NCBI GenBank assembly: GCA_018694835.1
Contig: JABHOG010000141.1
Coordinates: 1 to 43,476 of the forward strand
Length of the DNA: 43,476 bases
Origin: Planctomycetota bacterium
GTDB lineage: Bacteria > Planctomycetota > UBA8108 > UBA1146
Reading direction: 5' to 3'
The notes beneath the pieces are model-generated. The model ran no database searches and was not told the origin of the DNA. It saw nothing but the letters and a program-made list of their open reading frames with translations. Each line of letters begins with the position of its first letter. The stretch's first letter is position 1. The translations under genes and the position numbers were made by a program. Positions 9,127 through 18,300 of the stretch are shown piece by piece.

Positions 9127-10610
9127 CACCGAGCCGGGTTCTGGTGGCCAATCGAGGCGAGTGTGCTTGCCGGATCATCCGCACACTTTCGGCGCTGGGG
9201 CTGGAGACGGTAGCAGTCCACTCCGAAGCGGATAGAAACGCACGATTCGTCGAAGCGGCGGATCACAGCAGGGAGATTGGCCCCGCCTCTCCAGCAGACT
9301 CTTACCTCGACATCGATCGCATCATCGAAGCGGGTCGTGAGGTCGGGGTGCACGCCGTGCATCCGGGCTGGGGATTCCTGTCGGAGAGCCCCGAGTTCGC
9401 GCGAAGGGTCGAGCAAGAGGGTTGGATCTACATCGGCCCGACCGCCGATCAGGTGCTCCAACTGGGCGACAAGACGCAGGCCAGAACGCTCGCTCTCGCC
9501 TCCGGGGTCCCCTGCGCACCGAGCCTCGTCCCGCCAGGCCCAGGCAGCACAGAGGACCCTTCCTGGGCCCGTGAGCTGAACGACTGGGGATCTGCGCTGC
9601 TGATCAAAGCGACTCGCGGCGGCGGTGGTAAGGGAATGCGCATCGTGCGCGATCTGGACCAACTCGAGCAGTCGCTCGAATCGGCGCAGCGCGAGGCACT
9701 GGCGGCGTTCGGAGACGATTCGGTTTTCATCGAGAAACTGATCGAACCGGCGCGTCACATCGAAGTCCAGTTGATCGGCGACGGACTCGGCGAGGTGGCG
9801 ATCCTCGGCGATCGAGAGTGCACGCTACAACGACGCCACCAGAAGTTGATCGAGGAATCTCCCGCACCTTCCTTGCCTTCGCGCCAGCGCAGCGACATGC
9901 ACGAGGCTGCCGGGAGACTGGCACAGTCGGTGAACTATCGCGGAGCCGGTACCGTCGAGTTCCTGTTCGATGGAGAGCAGTTTTATTTCCTCGAGATGAA
10001 TACCCGACTCCAGGTCGAGCATCCGGTAACCGAGCAGGTGCACGGTGTCGATATCGTGGAACTGCAGTGGCAAGTCGCCACGGGCCAGGCACGACTGGCC
10101 GAACTCGAGCTGAACTCGACCGGCGGACATGCCATCGAGGTGCGCATCAACGCCGAGGACCCGGCGGCGGATTTCCTGCCATCGGTAGGCACATTGACTC
10201 GGTGTCTGTGGCCTCAGATGGACGGGGTTCGCATCGATAGTGGCGTCCGTCAGGGAGACCGAATTTCCGCTCATTACGATCCGATGCTGGCCAAGATCAT
10301 CGCCCATGGAGCAACTCGAGAGGACGCCACCCGGCGGTTGGTGGCGGCCATCGAATCGACCCTCATCGCCGGGGTCGAGACCACCCTTCCCTTCTGTCGA
10401 GATCTGCTCTGTTCGTCCGATTTTGATGCGGGAACGGCTCACACCACCTTGGTGGAAGAGAAGTGGGGAGATTGGCAGGCGCCACAACTGGAACCGATCT
10501 GGCTCCAGGCGATCGGACGGGCGGCGCGCCAACTGTTAGGAAGCACCGCCGGTGATGGCGCTCAAGTATCTGGCTGCTGGCAACGGCTTCCTGGAAGGGT
10601 GTGGCCATGA
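9123..10610 (+). CDS. liuD: Methylcrotonyl-CoA carboxylase, biotin carboxylase subunit (free-standing)
   Basis: Predicted 495 aa. It covers only the biotin carboxylase part: N-terminal RVLVANRGECACRIIRT, ATP-grasp glycine loop ATRGGGGKGMRIV, RHQKLIEESPAPSLP, and the catalytic-site EMNTRLQVEHPVTE, ending with the C-terminal biotin-carboxylase domain (RINAEDPAADFLPS). Usual MCC alpha chains are about 660 residues with the biotin carrier fused at the C-terminus. Here that part is a separate gene starting in an ATGA overlap at 10607. It should carboxylate biotin on the carrier using ATP and bicarbonate. The upstream overlap with the hydratase gene is also ATGA, so the whole operon looks translationally coupled. 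Confidence 0.93.
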   Translation: MTPSRVLVANRGECACRIIRTLSALGLETVAVHSEADRNARFVEAADHSREIGPASPADSYLDIDRIIEAGREVGVHAVHPGWGFLSESPEFARRVEQEGWIYIGPTADQVLQLGDKTQARTLALASGVPCAPSLVPPGPGSTEDPSWARELNDWGSALLIKATRGGGGKGMRIVRDLDQLEQSLESAQREALAAFGDDSVFIEKLIEPARHIEVQLIGDGLGEVAILGDRECTLQRRHQKLIEESPAPSLPSRQRSDMHEAAGRLAQSVNYRGAGTVEFLFDGEQFYFLEMNTRLQVEHPVTEQVHGVDIVELQWQVATGQARLAELELNSTGGHAIEVRINAEDPAADFLPSVGTLTRCLWPQMDGVRIDSGVRQGDRISAHYDPMLAKIIAHGATREDATRRLVAAIESTLIAGVETTLPFCRDLLCSSDFDAGTAHTTLVEEKWGDWQAPQLEPIWLQAIGRAARQLLGSTAGDGAQVSGCWQRLPGRVWP

Positions 10611-11071
10611 TTCGGTCGCAACTCGATGGTCTCGGCCCCTCTCAGCCTCCCCTTCAGTGGAAGGTGATCGAATGGAATCCACCACTGTTGACCCTCGAAG
10701 TGGAGGGTGAAGTGCGCAGCCTGGTGCTATCGGGGTCGACCCACAAGGCACAGGTGGGCTGGCTGGGACGCTCCTTCGCCATCGGAATCCGCCGCACCGA
10801 ATCAAACCAAACCGAATCGAACCGAACCGATCTCGCCGCAGACGGAGATCTTTCCGCTCCGATGCCAGGGACCGTGATCGAGGTGAAGGTCTCCGTCGGC
10901 GAACAGGTCAGTGCCGGACAGGTGCTGGTGGTGCTGGAAGCGATGAAGATGGAGATGTCGATCCGATCGCCAAGAGCTGGAAGCATCCGTAACATCTCCG
11001 TGAACCGCGGGGATCCGGTGGTGGCGGGTTCGATGCTGGTCGAACTGGATCCACAACAGGAGCCTGAATGA
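10607..11071 (+). CDS. Biotin carboxyl carrier protein of methylcrotonyl-CoA carboxylase
   Basis: Predicted 154 aa. The ATG at 10607 overlaps the biotin carboxylase stop as ATGA; a GTG at 10601 is a near alternative. Residues about 20-65 form a short beta-rich segment that may be a trimmed biotin-transfer (BT) domain. A Thr/Asn/Glu-rich linker follows, and residues 80-150 are a biotinyl domain with the attachment motif LEAMKMEMS (biotinyl Lys114), preceded by APMPGTVIEVKV. It carries carboxybiotin between the biotin carboxylase and the carboxyltransferase. The linker contains a 15-bp duplication in the DNA (10798-10827), probably linker growth by tandem duplication. Having it as its own gene is unusual for this enzyme. 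Confidence 0.92.
   Translation: MIRSQLDGLGPSQPPLQWKVIEWNPPLLTLEVEGEVRSLVLSGSTHKAQVGWLGRSFAIGIRRTESNQTESNRTDLAADGDLSAPMPGTVIEVKVSVGEQVSAGQVLVVLEAMKMEMSIRSPRAGSIRNISVNRGDPVVAGSMLVELDPQQEPE
10798..10827. repeat. Tandem duplication, 15 bp x 2, in the carrier-protein linker
   Basis: CGAATCAAACCAAAC is followed by the near-copy CGAATCGAACCGAAC. It is in frame and encodes the polar linker SNQTESNRT between the N-terminal segment and the biotinyl domain. Confidence 0.8.
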
Positions 11072-11967
11072 GCCAGTTGACACCAAAGAAAGACACCGTC
11101 CGTGTGGTCGAGGTCGGTCCCAGAGATGGCCTGCAAAGCCGAGGGATCCAGCTCTCCATCGAACAGCGGCGCGAGTGGATCGAGAAACTGATCGCCTCTG
11201 GAGTTCGCGAGATCGAAGCGGGTGCCTTTGTTCGGCCCGATCGAGTTCCGGCGATGGCCGACAGCGATGCACTCTTTCTTCTGCTGGGAGATGTCACTCC
11301 GGTCCACTTGTGGGCACTGGTCCCGAATCGGATCGGCGGACAACGAGCCGTGGCAGCAGGGGCCAAACACCTCGCCTTCTTCACCGCCGCCAGCGAGACC
11401 TTTTCACAACAGAATAGCGGCTGTTCCATCGATCAATCGCTGCAACACCTCCAGCAATTGAGGTTGCCCCCCCTCGATCTCCCCTTGCGTGGCTATCTCA
11501 GTTGCTGCTTCGGTTGCCCCTACGAGGGCGCGATCGATGCCGAGCAGGTGCTGCAGAGATCGATCGCCCTGATCAGTGGCGGAGCCGAGGAGATCGTCAT
11601 CTCCGACACCACCGGGATCGCCACTGCGCAGGCGGTCACGACCCTGATCGATCGGCTGACCAGCGAGATCCCCATCGAAAAGATCTCACTACACCTCCAC
11701 GACACTCATGGGTCGGCACTGGAGTGTGTACGGGCAGGTCTCGACGCAGGGGTTCGTTCTTTTGATGCATCCGCGGGAGGATTGGGCGGCTGCCCCTTCG
11801 CACCCGGCGCTCGCGGCAATGTGGCCACCGAAGATCTGCTCGAAGTGCTGCAGCAGCAAGGCTTCGACAGTGGTATCGATCGTGAAGCCTTGATCGAGTC
11901 GAGCCTGTGGCTGGAGCGTTGTCTCGGTGAGGAATTACCGGCTCAATCGCTGGTAAATCGGCGTTAG
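11068..11967 (+). CDS. liuE: Hydroxymethylglutaryl-CoA lyase
   Basis: Predicted 299 aa, typical length. It cleaves HMG-CoA into acetyl-CoA and acetoacetate, the last step of leucine catabolism. Signatures: VEVGPRDGLQ at residues 15-24 with the metal-binding Asp20, AASETFSQQNSGCS, HLHDTHGSAL supplying the metal-site histidines, and ASAGGLGGCPFAPGARGN with catalytic Cys242. The start overlaps the carrier gene as ATGA. It is the last gene of the operon. Its final codons and stop lie inside a 14-bp tandem repeat. No isovaleryl-CoA dehydrogenase (liuA) is present in the window, so the pathway's first dehydrogenation must be encoded elsewhere. Confidence 0.95.
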   Translation: MSQLTPKKDTVRVVEVGPRDGLQSRGIQLSIEQRREWIEKLIASGVREIEAGAFVRPDRVPAMADSDALFLLLGDVTPVHLWALVPNRIGGQRAVAAGAKHLAFFTAASETFSQQNSGCSIDQSLQHLQQLRLPPLDLPLRGYLSCCFGCPYEGAIDAEQVLQRSIALISGGAEEIVISDTTGIATAQAVTTLIDRLTSEIPIEKISLHLHDTHGSALECVRAGLDAGVRSFDASAGGLGGCPFAPGARGNVATEDLLEVLQQQGFDSGIDREALIESSLWLERCLGEELPAQSLVNRR

Positions 11968-12004
11968 ATCATCGGCGTTAGATCATCGGCGTTAGATCAT
12001 CGGC
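11957..12004. repeat. Tandem repeat, 14 bp x 3.4, spanning the liuE stop
   Basis: Three exact copies of ATCGGCGTTAGATC plus a partial fourth. The first copy contains the last codons and TAG stop of the HMG-CoA lyase gene; the others are noncoding and lie between the stop and the following hairpin. Confidence 0.95.
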
Positions 12005-12005
12005 C

Positions 12006-12050
12006 CATAAAAAAGAAGCGCCTCACACTCTCGTCGAGAGTGTGAGGCGC
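12006..12050 (-). terminator. Intrinsic terminator of the minus-strand cohesin/dockerin-like gene
   Basis: A 15-bp perfect stem (12018-12032 with 12036-12050) followed, on the minus strand, by TTCTTTTTTA. On the plus strand no T run follows, so it may stop the leucine operon only weakly. Confidence 0.88.
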
Positions 12051-12077
12051 AGATCAATGTCGATGGGAAGCGGTGGA

Positions 12078-13436
12078 TCAACAGCCGTTGAAACTCACGC
12101 AACTCACGCTATCGGAGGTCGGATCGGGGCCACAGGCTCCGTTGGGAGAGGGTACCACTGGAACGGTTCCTCCCACCGGGATGCCAAAGATGGCATTGAG
12201 ACTGTAGACGACGTCGGAGAGGTCGACCGCACCATCGTCATTGACATCTGCGGCATCCAGACAATCCATCGTACCACCGCCGAACAGGTAGTTGAGCCCC
12301 CCTACCGCGTCACCGATGTTCTCGGAGCCATCCTGGTTCATGTCGTTTCGAATGAAGAAGTTGTCACGCACTGCGGTGCAGCAGCCATCGGCACTGAAAT
12401 CGCCACAGGCATTCGATCCGCGGACACAGATATTGTAGCTACCGGGTCCTCCGATGGTCACCGTGGTGGAGGTCGCACCCGCTCCGAGGGTTCCCACCAC
12501 CACTCCATCCAGTATCACCTCGACGGAGGAGACCGGATCAGGATTGGTCCAGGTGACGGAAGTGTTGCCGGTCACCTGGTCGACCACACAAGTTACTCCT
12601 GATGGAGCCGCTGGTGGCGGAGTGACCTGATAGGTCAAGTTGCAGTTATTGCTCTCTCCACTGGTGCTGAGGTTGGCAACTCCTCGCACCGAATATCCAA
12701 CAGTTCCAGCACTCCCCGAGGTGGTAGTGGTGGAGGTGGCTGTTCCCGCCAGTGTCTGGATCACGACTCCTCCGGTGAGGACCTCGACGCTGTCGTAGAT
12801 TCCTCCGTTGTTCCAGTTGAGGGTTCCGACGCCCAATCCGCCCCCTCCACAGGGGTCGGTGATGGAACAGGAGAGGTTACTCGGGGCAGGTGTGCCGATG
12901 CTGACCGATCCCGAGACCTTGGTCGGAGTGCGACTGATCGAGGTGGTTCCTGAAACGACACTGATCACGGTGATCACCGCGGGTGCGCCCAAGCCATCGG
13001 AGAAATCGAGTACCTCACTGCTGCCAGGTGTTGCCGCTGCGGAACAGGTGTAACTGTAGAGAGCGATCTCATTGCCACTGCCGATGGCGATCTCATCGAG
13101 GGGAGAGGCGAAACTGAGGATCACCGCATAGGTGCCGCCAGGTCCTCCGGCTGCTGTCAGATCGATGAACTCGAAGTCCGGGCCCGCTCCACCGTTGGAG
13201 TCTGCGACCTCGGCGCCACTACTGATCGCAGTGAGGGTCAAGATCGTTCCCGTGTGGGCCAATCCGATACTGAATCCTCGTGCGGCTTCCTCATTATCGA
13301 GGGTGACCTTGACGGTAGCGCTGGCCCCCGGCAGTGCCACTTCATTGGAAGCGGTGACTGTATGGACCTGGGCAATCGACATGGATGTAAATAACAAAAT
13401 CATCGCAGAAACGACGAACAGATTACACTTTGGCAT
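12078..13436 (-). CDS. Secreted protein: cohesin-like domain, two Fn3-like domains, dockerin-like tail
   Basis: Predicted 452 aa with a signal peptide (hydrophobic AMILLFTSMSIA, cleavage near AQV) and AGAGG upstream of the ATG. Residues about 25-170 resemble the cohesin-like extracellular domain of planctomycete proteins, including the GGAGPDFEF motif shared with the C-termini of the two neighbouring lipoproteins. Residues about 180-350 contain two Fn3-like units with paired cysteines. The end is a dockerin-like pair (MNQDGSENIGDAV and VNDDGAVDLSDVV) followed by the three-cysteine tail ending SFNGC. It is probably exported and surface or matrix associated. Having both a cohesin-like and a dockerin-like module in one chain could permit chain formation, but this is speculation. 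No enzymatic domain is seen. Confidence 0.82.
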   Translation of the reverse strand: MPKCNLFVVSAMILLFTSMSIAQVHTVTASNEVALPGASATVKVTLDNEEAARGFSIGLAHTGTILTLTAISSGAEVADSNGGAGPDFEFIDLTAAGGPGGTYAVILSFASPLDEIAIGSGNEIALYSYTCSAAATPGSSEVLDFSDGLGAPAVITVISVVSGTTSISRTPTKVSGSVSIGTPAPSNLSCSITDPCGGGGLGVGTLNWNNGGIYDSVEVLTGGVVIQTLAGTATSTTTTSGSAGTVGYSVRGVANLSTSGESNNCNLTYQVTPPPAAPSGVTCVVDQVTGNTSVTWTNPDPVSSVEVILDGVVVGTLGAGATSTTVTIGGPGSYNICVRGSNACGDFSADGCCTAVRDNFFIRNDMNQDGSENIGDAVGGLNYLFGGGTMDCLDAADVNDDGAVDLSDVVYSLNAIFGIPVGGTVPVVPSPNGACGPDPTSDSVSCVSFNGC

Positions 13437-13661
13437 CTTGGTACCTCTCCCGGGGTCTCCCGGATATTTTCGGTCGACTCCAAGCCCCTTAGAATCGGGG
13501 AATTGAATATGAACCAGACTGCATAGTTTACAAATCTCATACCTTGAATACTAGTATCCCAATCGTACTGAATAGAAAAGCGAGATGCTAGTGGTCGAAT
13601 TGGACAATCAGGACTCTTTGGAATCACCCCAGGTCGTTCCCGTGGGATCTCACCGACCAAC

Positions 13662-16600
13662 TTATTGGGGGAATAGCAGGAATTCGACCGGTTTGAACAC
13701 CGGATCAACGCTGACGGTACCGTCGACCACCACCAGATTATCGAGCGGTGGAGAGGTCCCTGGATTGCCCCAGGGAAGCACTCCTGAGGTTCCGGTTGGA
13801 TTTCCCTGCAAGGTCTGAGGATTGGTGGCGAACTCGATCACGGCGATTTCACGATCGACATCGCAAACCAGCACGTCTCCGAAAGTAAACGAGATCAAGG
13901 CGCCGACCAGGACCGCTCCATCGACGGTGTTCACTCCCCAGAAATCGGGGCCTCCACCATTGTTCAAGTTCGCCATCGCCAACCCCTGCTCGACCGCAAC
14001 ATAGTTCAGTAGGGACGGGTCGTGCTGGATCGCCATCGAGATCCCTGCCAGTGGCATCGGGTAGCCCGGATTGGAACTCCCCTCCTCACACATCAAGGCC
14101 ACCTGGCCGCTTCCGACTCCGGTCACCGGCGAATAGCCGATCTGGAACGGCTCGGCATGGAACAAGAAAACATCACGGATGATGACATCGAGAGTCGTCT
14201 CGACGCTGCCGAAGCCATTCTCGCCACGAATCAAATGGGTGCTTTCCCCCTCCGCCAGAGCCTGACCGGCAATCGCACCGGTCGCTTCATCAAAGGTCAG
14301 GCCACTCGGTAGAGCCGGAGTCACACTCCAGATTTCGACATTTCCGCAGCCCACCTGAGGAATCTGTGGAGCCATCGTGACGGCTACAGGATGCGCGAGC
14401 GGAGTCTGGGGATACTGGAGATCACAGGGCGCCATTCCGATCACCTCGGTGGTCAGAAACACGCTGGTAGATCCGATTCCATTCGATGCGGTGACCAGGT
14501 GCTGGGTCGTCGCCGTCAGTTGCGACGCGGTCCCCCCGATGGATCCGGTCAGGGCATCGAAGGTGAGTCCCGCCGGTAGCGCCGGGTCGATGGAGAAGAG
14601 ATCGGGAGTTCCACAGCCCACCGTTGGATGCTGGAGATCGAGCGCCACACCGAGTAATAGCACCAGGGTCGAATCGGGATACAGCAGCTGGCAGGGCGCC
14701 ATCTCCACCACCTCGATGGTGAGCATGAAGGTGGACGAACCACTGCTATTGGCCGCTTCGATCCAGTAATCGATCGGGCTCTGGAGAGTCGTCGCCACCC
14801 CTGAGATCACACCATTGGTGCCATCGAGAAGGAGTCCGTTCGGCAACGCCGGGTCGATGCTCCACTGGCTGACCGATCCACAACCGACTGTTGGGACCAG
14901 GAACACGACGTCTTCTGCCGCGACCACCGTCAACGATGGGACCGGGTAAATCAGGTTGCAGGGAGCATCAGGTGCGATGGTGATCGTCACCAGGGTCGAG
15001 GTGGATCCACTGACATTATTGCCGAGGACCACATGAGCGGTGAGCCCACCTTGCAGTTGTGGAGTCCCACTGATCTCTCCGGTGGTGCCATCCAGTTGCA
15101 ATCCCAACGGCAAGTCAGGAACCACCGAGTACTGATCGATGGCGCCGCACTCCGAGGTTGGGATCTCCGACAAGAAAGGTTGCCCGACCAGCAGCAACCA
15201 GTTGGAGGTGGAGTACTGCAGTCCACAAGGAACCTGCGGCAACACCTCGATGAGTAAATCAAAGGTGGACTGACCGATGGCATTCTCGGCACTGATCTGA
15301 TGGGTGGTGAGAGCCGAACTGATCGCGGGGGTTCCCTCGATCACTCCAGACAACGGGTCGATGGTCAGCCCCTCCGGCAACGTTGGTGAGACGGTGAAGG
15401 ATGACACCACTCCACAACCGACCAGCGGAAGCAGGATCGGCATCGCCTCACCCTCCACCAGCGAAAGCTGGGCGGGAGAGTATGTGAGATCACAGGGAGC
15501 CACAGCCAGCACCTCGATCAACAGATCGAAACCAGTCTGCCCCGAGATGTTGCTGGCGATGATCTGATAACTGGTCGCCGTCGAACTGGTCAACGGCGTT
15601 CCACTGATCTCGCCGGTCGAGCCATCGAGGACCAGACCCTGAGGAAGTGGCGGAAGTACCGAGTAACTGTCGACCGCTCCGCAATCCGAGGTCGGCGTGA
15701 TGGCCGTCAGCGCGGTGGCCACCGGCACCGACAGCAGCGCCGTAGGGTATTGGAGATCGCAAGGCGCCAGTGGAAGAACTTCGATCACTACCTCGACGGT
15801 AGCCAGACCTGTGACATTGATGGCACTGATCTGGTAACTGGTCGATTCTAGCGCGATCAGCGGTGTCCCCTCGATCACTCCCGTCACTCCATCCAGCACC
15901 AGGCCGGAGGGTAGGGTCGGCGTTACGGTGAAGGAAGAAGGCTCTCCACAACTGACGGTCGGAGACTGGGGCAGCAGTGCGGATGCGACCTGCAAGGAGA
16001 GCATTGGGAGCGGATAACCGAGATCGCAGGGTGCCTGCGGGAGCACCTCGATGGTCAAATCAAAGGTTGTCTGCCCGCTGCTGTTGTTGGCACTGATCTG
16101 GTATCCGCTGGCATCGGAAAGAGCGGCTGCAGTTCCTGACAACATTCCGGTCAGTGGATCGAGCAGCAATCCGGTCGGTAATGCCGGCACCACGCTGTAA
16201 CTTTCGACACTCCCGCAGGAGACTGCAGGTGTCAATACCGGTTGAACCTCCCCCACCTCCAGTGAGATGAGAGCGACCGGATACTGGAGATCACAGGGAG
16301 CCGGCTCCACCACCTCGATGCCGATCGAGAAGGTCGAGGAGCCACTGACATTCGACGCTTCGATGACATGCTGGAGTGAACCTTGCAGTTCAGTGGCGAT
16401 GCCAGAGATGGCTCCGGTGGCCCCATCAAGGGTCAATCCTCCGGGCAGAGCCGGATTGACGCTCCAACTGGTGACCGATCCACAGCCGACCGTCGCTTCG
16501 AGGGAAATCGTGTCCTCGTTGACGATCAAGGAGATCGAGCTGGTCAGATACTGTAGCGAACAGGGAGGCGTTGGAAGGACCGTGATACTGATCTGGGTTG

Positions 16601-18257
16601 CGGTTGAACCACTACCATTCTCTCCCACGATCGAATGGAGGGTGGGTCCACCTTGCAGTTGAGGAGTCCCCGAAATCAAGCCGCTGATCAGATCGAGAGT
16701 GAGTCCCTGCGGAAGGGGCGGGCTCACCGAATAGAACTGGATGGGACCACAGGAAGATGTGGGCCCGGCGGCGGCGATCGGCTCTCCGACCATTGCTTCG
16801 ATGGGTGGGTACTGGAGATTGCACGGCACTTGCGGCATCACCACGATGACCAGATCGAAACTGGTCTGCCCCACCGAATTACTGGCGGTGATCTGGTAAC
16901 TCACGGCAACTGAAATCGCCAGCGGAGTTCCCTGGATCACGCCGGTCGAGGCATCGAGACCGAGCCCGACGGGGAGCGAGGGTGACACGCTGAAGACGCT
17001 AGCGGGTCCACATCCAACCGTCGGCACGAGCGGGCCTACCCCATCTCCCACCTCGATCGACAGCAGCGAGATCGGATACTGAAGATCACAAGGAGGCTGG
17101 GACAGCACCTCGATGACGATGTTGAAACTACTCTGGCCACTGGCATTGCTGGCGCTGACCTGATGAGAAGTGGCGTCAGAAGTGGTCGTAGCCACTCCCT
17201 CGATCACCCCGGTCAACGAGTCGATGGTCAGACCCTGAGGCAGGGTTGGTGTCACTGTAAACGCTGTCACCGATCCACATTCAACCGTCGGAACCAGTGG
17301 TGCCACGGCCTCTCCCACCTGCAATGAAAGCAGAGCCACGGGATAGGTCAGAAGACAAGGGGGTTGGATCTCCACCTCGAGGGTCAGTGAAAAGGTCGAC
17401 TCCCCACTGCCATTGGCAGCACGGATCAGATGCGTCGTCTGTCCACTGAGCTCCAGTGCGGTGCCGGAGATGATCCCTGAAATCGAATCGAGTTCGAGCC
17501 CCACAGGGAACGCAGGCTGCACCGAATAGTTCTCCACCACTCCACAGGAAACCTGGGGAAGTTGCGGGGGCAACACTTCACCCTGTAGCAGTGACAGTGA
17601 AGATTGCGGGTAAGTCAGGTCGCACGGTGGCACCGCCATCACCTCGATGGCGAGAGTGATCGCTCCTTGACCGGCGGAGTTTTGAGCGACGATCAGGTAG
17701 ATCGCCAGCGCACTCGATTCGTTCGCAATACCGCTGATGGCACCGGTCATGGGGTCGAGGAACAGACCCTGTGGCAAGGCAGGAGCGATGCTCCAGCTGC
17801 TGGCCACTCCACATGAGGAAACGGGAACGATCGGCGAGAGTGGCTGATTCTCGATCCACTGGAAACTGAAGGCTCCGTAATCGAGATCACATGGCGCTTC
17901 TTGCGACACCTCGATGGAGATGACGAACGTCACCTGTCCACCCTCGTTCTGAGCGACCACGATATGGTGAGTCAGCGGATGAAGTTCCAACGGGGCACCG
18001 GTGATGACACCGTTATTCGGGTCGATGGATATCCCCAGCGGTAGATCGGGTTCGACCGTCCAGAAATCGGGAAGGCCCCCGTTCACTTCCGGCGCGACGG
18101 GTTCGATGGTCGATCCGACCATCCAACCATCGATGTCGGGATAGGAGATCGACTGGGGAGGGAAAGTCTCTACTGCGGGTGAATTTCCCACTCCTCCACC
18201 ACATCCTGCAAGCCAGCAGGCCGTCATCCACAGGAGCAACATCTTCAGGCGTGACAT
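13662..18257 (-). CDS. Giant lipoprotein of about 15 putative-Ig (He_PIG) repeats with cohesin-like C-terminus
   Basis: Predicted 1531 aa. The ATG at 18257 gives a lipoprotein signal with LAGC (Cys19). Residues about 35-1365 are some 15 repeats of about 88 residues of the putative-Ig He_PIG type, with the pattern LP-x-GL-x-LD-x-x-x-G-x-I-x-G-x-P and ending A-x-N-x-x-G-x-x. Repeats 2-15 each start PC-x-L-x-YP and carry a second Cys in an x-CG motif, suggesting one disulfide per repeat. The last 165 residues are a non-repeat domain resembling cohesin-like domains (SMAIQHDPSLLNYV, NLNNGGGPDFWG). The picture is a lipid-anchored rigid stalk presenting a terminal binding domain. It follows a smaller paralog by 43 bp, probably in one operon. 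Partner and function are unknown. Confidence 0.88.
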   Translation of the reverse strand: MSRLKMLLLWMTACWLAGCGGGVGNSPAVETFPPQSISYPDIDGWMVGSTIEPVAPEVNGGLPDFWTVEPDLPLGISIDPNNGVITGAPLELHPLTHHIVVAQNEGGQVTFVISIEVSQEAPCDLDYGAFSFQWIENQPLSPIVPVSSCGVASSWSIAPALPQGLFLDPMTGAISGIANESSALAIYLIVAQNSAGQGAITLAIEVMAVPPCDLTYPQSSLSLLQGEVLPPQLPQVSCGVVENYSVQPAFPVGLELDSISGIISGTALELSGQTTHLIRAANGSGESTFSLTLEVEIQPPCLLTYPVALLSLQVGEAVAPLVPTVECGSVTAFTVTPTLPQGLTIDSLTGVIEGVATTTSDATSHQVSASNASGQSSFNIVIEVLSQPPCDLQYPISLLSIEVGDGVGPLVPTVGCGPASVFSVSPSLPVGLGLDASTGVIQGTPLAISVAVSYQITASNSVGQTSFDLVIVVMPQVPCNLQYPPIEAMVGEPIAAAGPTSSCGPIQFYSVSPPLPQGLTLDLISGLISGTPQLQGGPTLHSIVGENGSGSTATQISITVLPTPPCSLQYLTSSISLIVNEDTISLEATVGCGSVTSWSVNPALPGGLTLDGATGAISGIATELQGSLQHVIEASNVSGSSTFSIGIEVVEPAPCDLQYPVALISLEVGEVQPVLTPAVSCGSVESYSVVPALPTGLLLDPLTGMLSGTAAALSDASGYQISANNSSGQTTFDLTIEVLPQAPCDLGYPLPMLSLQVASALLPQSPTVSCGEPSSFTVTPTLPSGLVLDGVTGVIEGTPLIALESTSYQISAINVTGLATVEVVIEVLPLAPCDLQYPTALLSVPVATALTAITPTSDCGAVDSYSVLPPLPQGLVLDGSTGEISGTPLTSSTATSYQIIASNISGQTGFDLLIEVLAVAPCDLTYSPAQLSLVEGEAMPILLPLVGCGVVSSFTVSPTLPEGLTIDPLSGVIEGTPAISSALTTHQISAENAIGQSTFDLLIEVLPQVPCGLQYSTSNWLLLVGQPFLSEIPTSECGAIDQYSVVPDLPLGLQLDGTTGEISGTPQLQGGLTAHVVLGNNVSGSTSTLVTITIAPDAPCNLIYPVPSLTVVAAEDVVFLVPTVGCGSVSQWSIDPALPNGLLLDGTNGVISGVATTLQSPIDYWIEAANSSGSSTFMLTIEVVEMAPCQLLYPDSTLVLLLGVALDLQHPTVGCGTPDLFSIDPALPAGLTFDALTGSIGGTASQLTATTQHLVTASNGIGSTSVFLTTEVIGMAPCDLQYPQTPLAHPVAVTMAPQIPQVGCGNVEIWSVTPALPSGLTFDEATGAIAGQALAEGESTHLIRGENGFGSVETTLDVIIRDVFLFHAEPFQIGYSPVTGVGSGQVALMCEEGSSNPGYPMPLAGISMAIQHDPSLLNYVAVEQGLAMANLNNGGGPDFWGVNTVDGAVLVGALISFTFGDVLVCDVDREIAVIEFATNPQTLQGNPTGTSGVLPWGNPGTSPPLDNLVVVDGTVSVDPVFKPVEFLLFPQ

Positions 18258-18300
18258 CGGGGGGGCCCTCACTTCTGATCCACTGCAACGACCGATGCGA

